From assembly GCA_028715665.1 (NCBI GenBank), contig JAQURI010000027.1, positions 1 through 13,559 of the forward strand: DNA of 13,559 nucleotides. Reading direction: 5' to 3'. The DNA comes from Candidatus Ratteibacteria bacterium (GTDB lineage: Bacteria; CAIJMQ01). Every line of letters begins with the position of its first letter. The stretch's first letter is position 1. A program made the position numbers and the translations under genes. Positions 1 to 7,959 of the stretch are shown piece after piece. The notes beneath the pieces were generated by a model. The model saw only the letters and a list, made by a program, of their open reading frames with translations. It made no database searches and had not been told where the DNA came from.

Positions 1-572
1 TCTTATTAGTTGCAGTTATATTATCTGTCCTCGGCTTATCCGTTTATAGCGTTTTTAACAATGGTATAAAAGTATGGAAAAAAATATTCGGAAATGTGAT
101 AGAAGAAGATGTTTCTCTTTTTTTTGAAAAAATATCTCGTGATCTGAGAAATAGTTTTGAATACACCGGCATAAAATTTGAAGGTTCGAATGAAAGAATA
201 GCTTTTCCTACTTTGATTGTTCCCAAAGAATCTAAAGATGCAAAATATGAGATAGGATATGTCGTGTATTTTAAAGATACTATAGACAAAAGCATAAATA
301 GGAAACAGCAAAATTATAACCAGTTATATAAAAATACAGACCCTATACCAGCAAAGGTACTAAGTAACATCAAAAATCTCACCTTTCAATATTATCGTTA
401 TGACCCCGAGGGAGATAAAACCTCATGGGAATCTTACTGGAAGGATGAAGAAAATCCGCCTCTGGCGGTAAGGGTAAAAGTGGAGTTTTATGAAAACAAC
501 AGAGAGAAAAGTTTTGTTAAAAGTATTTTCATTCCTGTTTATAAAGTATCTACCGAATCAAAAGAAAAATAG
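1..572 (+). CDS. gspJ: GspJ-like minor pseudopilin, 5' end missing
   Basis: The reading frame is open from base 3 (bases 1-2 belong to a cut codon) to the TAG at 570-572, giving 189 visible residues. The first visible residues, LLVAVILSVLGLSVYSVFN, are the hydrophobic N-terminal helix of a type IV pilin-like protein; the prepilin leader, the cleavage site and probably Glu5 lie outside the window. This is followed by GIKVWKKI and an amphipathic helix (FFEKISRDLRNSF), the pattern seen in GspJ, then a beta-rich C-terminal domain. GspJ is a tip pseudopilin that works with GspI and GspK in type II secretion. The position directly before gspK supports the call. A GTG at 96 could be mistaken for the start, but the frame and the membrane helix run upstream of it. 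GspI or another minor pseudopilin is a less likely alternative. Confidence 0.75.
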   Translation, partial: LLVAVILSVLGLSVYSVFNNGIKVWKKIFGNVIEEDVSLFFEKISRDLRNSFEYTGIKFEGSNERIAFPTLIVPKESKDAKYEIGYVVYFKDTIDKSINRKQQNYNQLYKNTDPIPAKVLSNIKNLTFQYYRYDPEGDKTSWESYWKDEENPPLAVRVKVEFYENNREKSFVKSIFIPVYKVSTESKEK

Positions 573-1608
573 AGGCAGCATATTGATACTTACGTTGTTG
601 GTATTGATTGTATTATCTATGTTAAGTTTGAATTTAGGTTTTGCCGTTAGACAAAAATTAAATTTTTTAAAACATATTGAGACTAAAGATAAACTTCATT
701 TTATAGCTGAAGCGGGAGTTAAAAGAGCTATCCTTGAGTTAAAAAAAGAACAAATTGTCTTGAAAACTTCTTATCATTTAAATGAACCGTGGAGCAATAA
801 TCCTGTTGTTTTTAAGGAAATACAACTTGGCGACGGTGCTTTTACAATAGGATATGTAATAGATAATAATTGCGGTATTGATGGTTTTGCAAAAGATGAA
901 TTTGATTCGACAGAAACTCCACTTATGCAATATGGTTTGATAGATGAAAACAGCAAGTTAAATTTAAATACTTCCGATATAGAAACTTTTAAAAGACTTT
1001 TCCGGAATATCGTTTTTTTAAACGAAGAATCGGCGGAAGAATTGGCATATTGCATAATTGATTGGAGAGACGAAGATTCAAACTTTCAACATCCGTCTTA
1101 TGGGGCAGAAGACAGTTATTATAAAAATTCAAAATATCCGTACGAAGCAAAAGATTCCAATTGTGAAATTTTAGAAGAATTGCTGTTAGTTAAAGGAATG
1201 AATAGAGAAATTTTTGATAAAATAAAAAACTATGTGACTATTTATGGAGATGGAAAGATAAATATAAACACTGTTTCGGTGGAAGTTTTATATGCGCTTG
1301 GGCTTCCTCACGAATTAATAGAAAAAATTATGTCTTTCCGTTGCGGTATGGATTCCAGGTTTGCTACTTTTGACGATAATTTTTTTACTTCTGCATCTAA
1401 AATAATAGCAGAACTTAAATCTTTCGTTGCTTTGAATTCATCGGAAGTGGCACAATTAGAACTTCTGGTTGCCGAAGAAAAACTGGATGTAACTTCACAA
1501 AATTTCATGATAAAAAGCACGGCAAAATTAGATAATATAAATGACCGTTATCAAATAATCGCTGTAGTAGATTCCGAGGGAGAAATTAAATACTGGCAAG
1601 AGGAGTAA
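490..1608 (+). CDS. gspK: GspK minor pseudopilin
   Basis: GspK caps the pseudopilus tip of type II secretion systems. The protein (372 residues from this ATG) has a prepilin leader ending in KKNRG (residues 25-29) followed by a hydrophobic helix SILILTLLVLIVLSML (30-45). The mature chain has no Glu at +5, as is characteristic of GspK among pseudopilins. Family hallmarks are DENSKLNLN (152-160), IIDWRDED (189-196), the loop with YGAEDSYY (204-211), LVKGM (233-237) and YGDGKININT (252-261), matching the helix-hairpin-helix-like GspK core. The start is uncertain: ATG at 490 has GGAG at 482-485 and overlaps gspJ by 83 nt, while TTG at 514 gives a 21-residue leader. There is no start codon nearer the cleavage site except a CTG at 535. 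Translation is therefore probably coupled to gspJ. Confidence 0.88.
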   Translation: MKTTERKVLLKVFSFLFIKYLPNQKKNRGSILILTLLVLIVLSMLSLNLGFAVRQKLNFLKHIETKDKLHFIAEAGVKRAILELKKEQIVLKTSYHLNEPWSNNPVVFKEIQLGDGAFTIGYVIDNNCGIDGFAKDEFDSTETPLMQYGLIDENSKLNLNTSDIETFKRLFRNIVFLNEESAEELAYCIIDWRDEDSNFQHPSYGAEDSYYKNSKYPYEAKDSNCEILEELLLVKGMNREIFDKIKNYVTIYGDGKININTVSVEVLYALGLPHELIEKIMSFRCGMDSRFATFDDNFFTSASKIIAELKSFVALNSSEVAQLELLVAEEKLDVTSQNFMIKSTAKLDNINDRYQIIAVVDSEGEIKYWQEE

Positions 1609-1610
1609 AA

Positions 1611-3095
1611 ATGAGTTTTATGGGTTTTGACTTTCGCTTTATAACGGATAAAGGAGACAAAGTAGGAATAGATTTTAGTGACAATATTTTGAAAATTGCA
1701 TACATAAAAACATCAGTGGTTAAAAGAGGAGTTATAAGCTTAACCAGCACAGATATTACTAATTTATCCGATGATGAAATAGCAGAAATTATCAAAACAT
1801 CTTTAGCTAAAGAAAAAATTAAAAATCCGACTATTATAGGCATGGTTTCTTCTAATCTCGCAATAATTAAAAACATAGAAATTCCTTCTACTAATCCGCA
1901 GGAGATAAAAGAGATTGTACAGTTACAGGCAGCACGGCATACTCCTTATTCTCCTGAAGAGATAATAATAAGTTATGTTGTTATAGGAACTTCTAAATCC
2001 AATTACACCAGAATTTTTCTTGTTATAGTCAAACAAGATGTAGTCAGAAGAGAGTTTGAGATATTTAAAAAAGCAAAATTAAATGTAAAGAGGATTATTT
2101 TCAAGCCGGACGGTATTAATAATATCGTATGTAAAATTCTAAAGTTGGAAGAAAAGAAATCTCCAACAGCTATCATTCATGTCGACAAACTATCAACGGA
2201 TTTTATAGTTTCTTACGAGGGAAAAGTAATATTTACCCGTAATGTTTCTCTGGGGATGCAGAATTTTTTGCAAGATAAAGAAAAGTATATAAATGATTTT
2301 AAAGAGGAAATAAGAAAATCAATAGAAGCTTATCAAGCCGAAGAAATTGGCGAACCTATTGCCATGCTGGTTCTATCGGGAGCAAAACGACTTTATCAAG
2401 AAGAAATTTTATCTGCTTCATTAAAGAATCTATTGAATATTCCTCTTGAAATTTGCACTTATGATAATCTGCCTATTTCAAGAACCGCATCTGAAATTCT
2501 CTCGACAAACCAAGATTCATCTTTTTTGGATGTCATTGCGCCTCTTTGGGCATTTGAACAATTGCATATTGACCTTGTGCCCGAAGAAATAAAAATACAA
2601 AAAGCTTTTAAAGAAAAAAGTAAGAACATTATACAAACTGGCGTATTAATAGCCATTATCGTTTTTTTAATAAGCGCGATATTAGTAATTAAAATCTATT
2701 TGAAAGAATTATATTTGGAAAAACTTATACTGGAATATGAAACAACTAACAAAAAAGCGGAATCTTTGGAAGAAACTTTCAAGCAAGTTCAGTTGGTAAG
2801 AAGTTATCTTTCCAGACGCGGTTATGTATTGGAAATTTTATCCCAATTATATGATTTGGTAACGCCGGAAATTTATCTGCACGAAATTAGATTTGATAGA
2901 AAGGGAACATTTTCCATAAAAGGGACATCGACATCCATGTCAAGCGTTTTTTCTTTTATCACAAATATGGAAAAATCCGAATATTATAAAGATGTTAAGA
3001 CAAATTCTACCAGAAAACGGGAAGAAAAAGGACAAAATTTGGTAGATTTCGAAATTATATCTTCTTTGGAAGAAATAAAGACCATAAAAAAATGA
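1611..3095 (+). CDS. gspL: PilM-PilN fusion (GspL-type) assembly platform protein
   Basis: 494 residues. Residues about 17-290 form a PilM/actin-like ATPase fold: the first strand-loop is VGIDFSDNILKIAY (18-31) and the domain includes the stretch EIVQLQAARHTPYSPEEI (101-118). Next comes HIDLVPEEI (319-327), which resembles the INLLP-type segment by which PilN docks onto PilM, then a transmembrane helix at about 341-361. The periplasmic part has a coiled coil (about 365-400) and a PilN-like ferredoxin fold (about 405-480, containing VTPEIYLHEIRF and FSIKGTSTSMSSVF). The whole equals a PilM plus PilN fusion, the architecture of GspL, the inner-membrane protein that recruits the GspE ATPase. AGGAG at 1601-1605 supports the start; gspK ends 2 nt before it. 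An internal ATG at 1620 lies further from that site. The gene overlaps the next by 4 nt (ATGA). Confidence 0.85.
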   Translation: MSFMGFDFRFITDKGDKVGIDFSDNILKIAYIKTSVVKRGVISLTSTDITNLSDDEIAEIIKTSLAKEKIKNPTIIGMVSSNLAIIKNIEIPSTNPQEIKEIVQLQAARHTPYSPEEIIISYVVIGTSKSNYTRIFLVIVKQDVVRREFEIFKKAKLNVKRIIFKPDGINNIVCKILKLEEKKSPTAIIHVDKLSTDFIVSYEGKVIFTRNVSLGMQNFLQDKEKYINDFKEEIRKSIEAYQAEEIGEPIAMLVLSGAKRLYQEEILSASLKNLLNIPLEICTYDNLPISRTASEILSTNQDSSFLDVIAPLWAFEQLHIDLVPEEIKIQKAFKEKSKNIIQTGVLIAIIVFLISAILVIKIYLKELYLEKLILEYETTNKKAESLEETFKQVQLVRSYLSRRGYVLEILSQLYDLVTPEIYLHEIRFDRKGTFSIKGTSTSMSSVFSFITNMEKSEYYKDVKTNSTRKREEKGQNLVDFEIISSLEEIKTIKK

Positions 3096-3673
3096 TAAAA
3101 GTTTTGAATTCTTTTATAGCCAAATTATCAAAAAGAGAAAAAGTAATTTTTTATGTGACAATATTTGTCGTGTTTTCTTTGGTCGTAACACGTTTCCTGT
3201 TTAATCCGGCTGTTTTACGGATAGAAGCGTTAGATAAAGAAACTTCCGAACAAGAAGAAACTATCAAGAAAAATCTTCTTCTCTTGTCTAGGGAAAACGA
3301 AATAAAAAAAGAATATGATAAATATTCGCCTTATTTTGAAAAGTCAGAAACAAAAAGTATAGAACCAATTTCCTTTTTAAAAAGCATAGAAAATTTAGCC
3401 CAAAATGCCTCTGTGGAATTATTGGATATAAAGCCCAGCCCTCTTCAGGAAGGAGAGTTGACAAAAGAATATTTTGTTACTTTGACCTGCGAAGCGCCGA
3501 TGGATAGTATTTTTGACTTTCTCTATAGCATAGAGAATTCCGAGCAATTATTAAGCGTGGAAAGAATGACGGTTGCGCCAAAGGAAGAAGTAAGCGATAT
3601 AGTAAGATGCAATATTTACATTTCGAAAGTATTTATCATGCCTACTGAATCAAATAAAGAGGAGGGCTCTTAA
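3092..3673 (+). CDS. gspM: GspM/PilO-like assembly platform protein
   Basis: 193 residues with the usual layout of the family. A short cytoplasmic N-terminus ends in KLSKREK (11-17), a segment typical of GspM. A single transmembrane helix follows (about 18-38), then a coiled coil (about 43-75) and a C-terminal ferredoxin-like domain (about 90-185, including FDFLYSIENSEQLLSVERM). GspM/PilO partners with the PilN-like periplasmic part of the preceding fusion in the inner-membrane platform. The start overlaps the gspL stop as ATGA, so translation is coupled. PilO and GspM cannot be told apart by eye; the gspK and gspJ context favours GspM. The stop codon overlaps the start of the following kinase by one base (TAATG). 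Confidence 0.8.
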   Translation: MIKVLNSFIAKLSKREKVIFYVTIFVVFSLVVTRFLFNPAVLRIEALDKETSEQEETIKKNLLLLSRENEIKKEYDKYSPYFEKSETKSIEPISFLKSIENLAQNASVELLDIKPSPLQEGELTKEYFVTLTCEAPMDSIFDFLYSIENSEQLLSVERMTVAPKEEVSDIVRCNIYISKVFIMPTESNKEEGS

Positions 3674-4911
3674 TGTCAAGGCGGGAATCAAAAGAAAAGA
3701 AAAATAGAAGTATGATGAATCAAAAAAGAATTTATGATGAATTGTGTAAGGCAGAGGAAAAATACAGGATGCAGTTTGAATTTGCAGTAGATGCTATATT
3801 TTTAGCGGACGTTAAATCCGGTATATTAATCGATTGTAATCCTGCGGCGGCAGAATTGGTCGGAAGAAAAAGATCTGAACTTATTGGTAAACACCAGCGT
3901 ATCCTTCATCCGCCTGCAGCAAAGAAAAAAAAAGGAATTACCGATACTTTTAGTAAACATCTTAAAGGAAAGAGTGGGCAAGTTATAGAAACCCGGGTCC
4001 TTACCAAAACCGGCCAGTTGAAAGATGTTGCCATAAAGGCTAATGTTTTTAAATTGGGCGGCAGAAAAGTAATACAGGGAATCTTTCGGGATATTACCGA
4101 GCGAAAAAAAGCGGAAGAAGAATTAAAAAAAGCATATTCCAGGCTTGCTGAAGCAAGGGTCGAACTTATTCAAGCTGAAAAAGCAAATGTCATAGTACAG
4201 TTAGCTGGCGGCGTTGCTCATGAAGTAAAAAATCCCTTGGCAGTAATTATGCAGGCAACCGAATATTTAAAGAGAAATATCCATTCCGGTAAAAAAGATA
4301 TACAAGACACTATTAATACGATAGTAGACAATATAAAAAGAGCCGATAATATTATTCGCAGTCTTTCCGATTTTGTGAGAGTAACAGAATTGAATTTAAG
4401 ATTACAAGATGTGAAGCCTATAATGACGCGTTCTTTAGAATTAATAAAACCCAGAGTCAAACTTGAGAATATAAAAATCGTCAAAAAATTTATCCCAAAA
4501 TTCCCCAAAGTTTTTGTCGATGATTCGAAACTCGAACAAGTGTTTGTTAATTTGTTCTTAAATGCCGTTCAGGCTATGCCTAATGGAGGGACGATTTTTG
4601 TTCGTGGCTATACGAAAAAACTTGATAAACTTGCGAACAGAGTAGGGAGGAGGGCAAGTGATTATTTCCAGTTTGGGGAAAAAGCGGCGATCATAGAGAT
4701 AGAGGACACTGGAATTGGTATTTCTAAAGAAAATCTCCAAAGACTTTATACACCTTTTTTTACTACGAAAGGGCCTAGAGGGGGAGCCGGTCTGGGGCTT
4801 TCTGTTACGAGAAGCATAATTGAGATGCACAGAGGCATGATAGAAGTTCAAAGCGAAGAGAATAAAGGTACAAAATTTGTTTTAACTTTGAAGATGCAGG
4901 GAGGTAAATGA
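3673..4911 (+). CDS. Soluble PAS-domain sensor histidine kinase
   Basis: 412 residues, no membrane segment, so cytosolic. A PAS domain spans about 30-143 (EKYRMQFEFAVDAIFLAD through GIFRDITERKKAEEE), followed by a short helical linker. The HisKA helix carries the phospho-acceptor His183 in GGVAHEVKNPLAV. The HATPase_c domain has the N-box FVNLFLNAVQAM (Asn293, Asn297), G1 EDTGIGI (344-350), F-box YTPFFTTK (359-366) and G2 GAGLGLS (371-377). This resembles NtrB/AtoS-type soluble kinases. It should autophosphorylate on His183 and pass phosphate to the adjacent regulator at 4913. A strong Shine-Dalgarno (GGAGGG, 3661-3666) precedes the ATG, which overlaps the gspM stop by one base. Membership of the secretion operon suggests it senses or controls that machine; its PAS ligand cannot be read from the sequence. 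Confidence 0.93.
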   Translation: MSRRESKEKKNRSMMNQKRIYDELCKAEEKYRMQFEFAVDAIFLADVKSGILIDCNPAAAELVGRKRSELIGKHQRILHPPAAKKKKGITDTFSKHLKGKSGQVIETRVLTKTGQLKDVAIKANVFKLGGRKVIQGIFRDITERKKAEEELKKAYSRLAEARVELIQAEKANVIVQLAGGVAHEVKNPLAVIMQATEYLKRNIHSGKKDIQDTINTIVDNIKRADNIIRSLSDFVRVTELNLRLQDVKPIMTRSLELIKPRVKLENIKIVKKFIPKFPKVFVDDSKLEQVFVNLFLNAVQAMPNGGTIFVRGYTKKLDKLANRVGRRASDYFQFGEKAAIIEIEDTGIGISKENLQRLYTPFFTTKGPRGGAGLGLSVTRSIIEMHRGMIEVQSEENKGTKFVLTLKMQGGK

Positions 4912-4912
4912 T

Positions 4913-5290
4913 ATGAAAAAAAGAAAAGTGATGCTTATTGACGACGAAGAAGATTTTATTAATATGCTTAAAAAAAATTTAGAGCAAACTAAACGATACG
5001 AAGTTTTGGCTTTATCAAGCGCAAAAAATATTGTTTCGAAAGTAAAAGACTTTAACCCGGATATTATTTTGCTCGACCTGCTTATGCCCGAAGTAGGCGG
5101 GATAGAAGCATGCCAAATGTTAAATGAAGACCCGATTGGCAAGCGAATCCCCATAATTGCTCTTTCCGCTCTGGATAAAGATACGGATAAGCTTAAAGCT
5201 TATAAAGTCGGAGTAGTCGATTATCTTACGAAACCAGCTCAAACAGAAACTATTATTAAAGCGATAGAGAAAGCTTTGGAGTTTAAGTAA
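4913..5290 (+). CDS. Single-domain (CheY-like) response regulator
   Basis: 125 residues forming only a receiver domain. The acidic pair is Asp10-Asp11 (MLIDDEEDF), the phosphorylation site is Asp55 in IILLDLLMPEVGG, the switch residue is Ser85 (IIALSAL) and the conserved lysine is Lys107 in YLTKPA. No DNA-binding or enzymatic output domain follows, so it must act by protein contact or as a phosphorelay intermediate. It begins 1 nt after the PAS kinase stop with a good ribosome-binding site (AGGGAGG, 4898-4904), so the two form a cognate pair. Being last in the secretion operon, it may act on the pilus/secretion motor as CheY-type regulators do in twitching systems; that is inference. The gene converges on the VWA gene with only 27 nt between the stops. 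Confidence 0.92.
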   Translation: MKKRKVMLIDDEEDFINMLKKNLEQTKRYEVLALSSAKNIVSKVKDFNPDIILLDLLMPEVGGIEACQMLNEDPIGKRIPIIALSALDKDTDKLKAYKVGVVDYLTKPAQTETIIKAIEKALEFK

Positions 5291-5317
5291 TAATTACAAT
5301 TGAACTATTTTGGTTTA

Positions 5318-6286
5318 TCAATCTACATTTATTGTTGTTTTCTTGTTGGGTTTGATTCTTATGTTATCAATTTTGATAGTTTCTTTTTCGGAAACACTTT
5401 GAAGTTCAATCATATATAACCCCGGTTCCAAATTAGTGCTGTATTGGTTCTCTAAATGTATCCATATGGCCTTTCCGTCAACTCTCTGATTTGTGTCTTT
5501 GTCATAAATATAAATAGAATTTAAAATATGACTATAATTTATTAATAAAGTTCCCAGGTCCTTATCCATCAGAGTTTTTGTTTGTTTTTCTGTCTCTTCG
5601 GAAAAATTTGTGTTTATGTCTACTTCTATTGCTATTACTCTTTCTTCTGCTACCTCAGAAACAGCTTCAGATAATTCATGAGAAGTATTCGCAGAGTAAT
5701 AATTACCTCCTCCTGCTTTTGCTATGGCTTCCAGCTGTTTCCTCTCGATAGCGGTTACATTTAGCCCCACTACATCGACTATGATGATTAGGCCTTGTTT
5801 GTCCGACATGTTGGAAACCAGTTCCACCGGGTTTCCTCCGCACGTCTCTTTCCCGTCGGTAATCAGCAATATGGTAGATTTCCCTTTAAATTTTTTAAGA
5901 TGTTCGCTGGCTCGGTCTAACGACGCAGTCAAAGGGGTTACTCCTGTGGGTTTTAGGGTATTTAATTTTCCCTTTATAATTGTTGGGTCCGCCAGAGGAG
6001 CAACGGGAAGCACCATTTCTATGTCATCACATTTGTTCTTTTGCCGATGTCCAAAAACCATAAGCCCGACATTAGTATCGCTGGGGAGTTTATCTATTAA
6101 TTTATTGAGAGCTGCTTTGGCTGACCATAGTTTTTCTTTCCCGTCGCGGGTTAATTGCAACATACTTCTGGAAGAGTCAACAATGATTATTAGGTTGTTC
6201 GTTTTTTTCTCTTCAGTCAAACTGCTATTTGAATACAGAAGAAAAATAATGATATAAAGTATATTAAGTAACTTTTTAATCATCAT
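5318..6286 (-). CDS. Exported von Willebrand factor A (VWA) domain protein
   Basis: 322 residues. An N-terminal signal peptide (MMIKK, then a hydrophobic core to about residue 19, polar SNSSLTEE after) predicts export to the periplasm or outside. The VWA domain spans about 30-215 with an intact metal-ion-dependent adhesion site: DSSRS (Asp37, Ser39, Ser41), Thr114/Thr117 in PTGVTPL, and Asp144 in LLITDGKE. Cys86 and Cys149 could form a disulfide. The remaining C-terminal 100 residues form a beta-rich domain (about 243-322) ending in LEPGLYMIELQSV and a repeat of short strands, like the small beta-sandwiches that follow VWA domains in chloride-channel-like proteins. It is the last gene of the minus-strand unit; its ATG overlaps the kinase stop by 4 nt. 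Such domains bind protein partners through a metal ion. The partner may be the other exported protein of the unit, which is a guess. Confidence 0.87.
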   Translation of the reverse strand: MMIKKLLNILYIIIFLLYSNSSLTEEKKTNNLIIIVDSSRSMLQLTRDGKEKLWSAKAALNKLIDKLPSDTNVGLMVFGHRQKNKCDDIEMVLPVAPLADPTIIKGKLNTLKPTGVTPLTASLDRASEHLKKFKGKSTILLITDGKETCGGNPVELVSNMSDKQGLIIIVDVVGLNVTAIERKQLEAIAKAGGGNYYSANTSHELSEAVSEVAEERVIAIEVDINTNFSEETEKQTKTLMDKDLGTLLINYSHILNSIYIYDKDTNQRVDGKAIWIHLENQYSTNLEPGLYMIELQSVSEKETIKIDNIRIKPNKKTTINVD

Positions 6287-7959
6287 ATTTTAGGTTGATT
6301 AGAAACCGAATTTGTATTTTGGATGGGTAAGGTAAAAGTAAATTTTGCTCCTTTATCTTTTTTGCTTTCTGCCCAAATATCCCCTTTATGCAATTGGACA
6401 ATCTCTTTCGTAATGCTAAGCCCTAATCCCGTCCCGCTTATATCAGTCGCTGCCCTTTCTCCGCATTGTTGAAATTTATCAAAGATTTTATCGAGGTCCT
6501 TTTCATCTATTCCTATACCAGTATCAGATACGCTGATTTGTAGTTTCTTATTCCCTTCCCGCAATTGAATTTCTATAGTAATTATGCCGTTCTGAGGAGT
6601 GAATTTAATGGCATTTCCGATTAGATTATTAAATACTTGAATTATACGGGAATAATCCATATCAATATCAGGTAAATTTGCAGGAACTATTTTGTCTATT
6701 TTGATGGATTTTGAATCCGCCCAACTTTTTAAACTTTCGCAAGCATCATCTATAACTTTACTTATTTGTGTGGGTTTTAATTCCAATGATACTTTTTTTG
6801 CTTCTAATTTAGAAAGGTCCAACAAGTCATTGATGAGTTGGTTGAGTCTTTTTAAGTTGCGGTCAGTTATACTCAAAAATTTCTCTTGAGATTCGGTAAT
6901 CTCCCCTGCTGATTTACTTAAAATTAAATCCACGGATTTTTGAATAGACACCAAAGGTGTCCGTAATTCATGGGAAACATTAGATAGAAAACTCGATTTC
7001 ATCTCTTCAAGCTCTTTTTGTTTAGTTACATCGGTTAAAACTGATACCATTCCAACAGTTTTTCCATTTTCATTTTCTATTACCGCGCTGCTTGCCCTTA
7101 AGACTTTTTTAGTATCATCGTTAGAACTTTGAACGATTATTTCTTTATTTTCTTTGGTAGAATCCATTAAAGCAACCAAATATTTGTCACTTAGATTACT
7201 TAAATTGAGTTTATCTTTTTTTTCACCTTCTTTAACACCAAGAAGTTTTTTAGCGGATGGGTTCATTACAAGAACCTCGCCTTTGTTATTTACAACTACC
7301 AAACCTTCGGCAATGTTTCTGATAATCGATTCAGTATGTTTTTTTTCTAAGTCTGTCCGAGCATATTTTTCTTCGGTTTTCTTTATTAGTTGATTTTTCC
7401 CTTCGATTATAGTCCCATATTTTTTACTAATTTCTTGAGTAGTTGCATCTATCTTTTTCTTAACTTCCTCTTGAAAAAGATCGGAAATTATTTTTACGGC
7501 TTGTTTTTTATTTCTGGGATTTACCAATCTGTCTATTTCTTTAATTATGGTTGGAGATAAGGATTTGAATTGGTCCTTGGCTCCTTCGGATTTTTTATCT
7601 TCGATATAAACTGTCTGTTTAGCGAAGGCAGTTAGAATAAAAGCGATTATTAAACCGATAATTACAATTCCTAAAAAGACCATTAATACCAAATTATCAC
7701 TCTCTTTAGGTAAATCGGTCGCAGAATAAACTCGATTAAAAAGAAGGAAATATATAGATAATGCAAATATTTTTGCGAATAAACTGCCCCGCCATTTAGG
7801 GTGGTGGAACGTTCTTAAAAAATGATTTTTATCCCCATACCGACTCTTTTGGTGTGGAGATGAATCCCTATTTTGAAGGGCGAGGTATTCTTGGTGGTAT
7901 GGTAAATTGGAATTTAACTTTGCTTTCAGGTTATAGGTAACAGGCAATCTAATAAGCAT
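6283..7959 (-). CDS. Membrane-anchored PAS sensor histidine kinase
   Basis: 558 residues from this start. Hydrophobic segments lie at about 60-77, with a signal-peptidase-like end (FNRVYSATD), and at about 88-112. A charged helical stretch follows (about 120-210), then a PAS domain (about 208-315: IIRNIAEGLVVVNNKGEVLV). HisKA has His330 in VSHELRTPLVSI. HATPase_c has N-box FNNLIGNAIKF (Asn445, Asn449), G1 SDTGIGI (478-484), F-box FDKFQQ (493-498) and G2 GTGLGLS (509-515). All catalytic boxes are intact. The ATG directly abuts the upstream regulator stop (TAAATG). Residues 1-58 are odd: rich in His, Arg, Asn, Pro and encoded by a stretch of inverted repeats (see repeat entry), unlike a normal kinase N-terminus. 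There is no ATG, GTG or TTG in frame from there until TTG/ATG at residues 90-93, so Met93 is the only real alternative start. Confidence 0.9.
   Translation of the reverse strand: MLIRLPVTYNLKAKLNSNLPYHQEYLALQNRDSSPHQKSRYGDKNHFLRTFHHPKWRGSLFAKIFALSIYFLLFNRVYSATDLPKESDNLVLMVFLGIVIIGLIIAFILTAFAKQTVYIEDKKSEGAKDQFKSLSPTIIKEIDRLVNPRNKKQAVKIISDLFQEEVKKKIDATTQEISKKYGTIIEGKNQLIKKTEEKYARTDLEKKHTESIIRNIAEGLVVVNNKGEVLVMNPSAKKLLGVKEGEKKDKLNLSNLSDKYLVALMDSTKENKEIIVQSSNDDTKKVLRASSAVIENENGKTVGMVSVLTDVTKQKELEEMKSSFLSNVSHELRTPLVSIQKSVDLILSKSAGEITESQEKFLSITDRNLKRLNQLINDLLDLSKLEAKKVSLELKPTQISKVIDDACESLKSWADSKSIKIDKIVPANLPDIDMDYSRIIQVFNNLIGNAIKFTPQNGIITIEIQLREGNKKLQISVSDTGIGIDEKDLDKIFDKFQQCGERAATDISGTGLGLSITKEIVQLHKGDIWAESKKDKGAKFTFTLPIQNTNSVSNQPKI
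7789..7890. repeat. Cluster of inverted repeats inside the kinase N-terminal coding region
   Basis: Three adjacent stem-loops can be drawn. (a) 7789-7807: CCGCCA, a 7-nt loop, TGGTGG (one G-T pair). (b) 7831-7861: an 11-bp stem ATCCCCATACC / GGTGTGGAGAT around a 9-nt loop, with one mismatch and one G-T pair. (c) 7862-7890: outer GAAT/ATTC and inner CCCT/AGGG pairs. An 8-bp palindrome GAACGTTC lies at 7807-7814. The stretch is richer in G+C than its surroundings and encodes residues 24-58 of the kinase, the part that does not look like a kinase. This resembles a small palindromic (REP- or MITE-like) element read through in frame. No second copy exists in the window, so mobility is unproven. 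Confidence 0.45.

Noticed and set aside
5291..5317. Bidirectional terminator between the converging regulator and VWA genes
   Set aside because: Only 27 bases, with a CAATTG palindrome but no real stem and no T-run; no terminator can be supported.
5724..6257. Plus-strand open frame of 177 codons opposite the VWA gene
   Set aside because: It lies wholly antisense to a gene with clear domain motifs, has no domain of its own and no ribosome-binding context.
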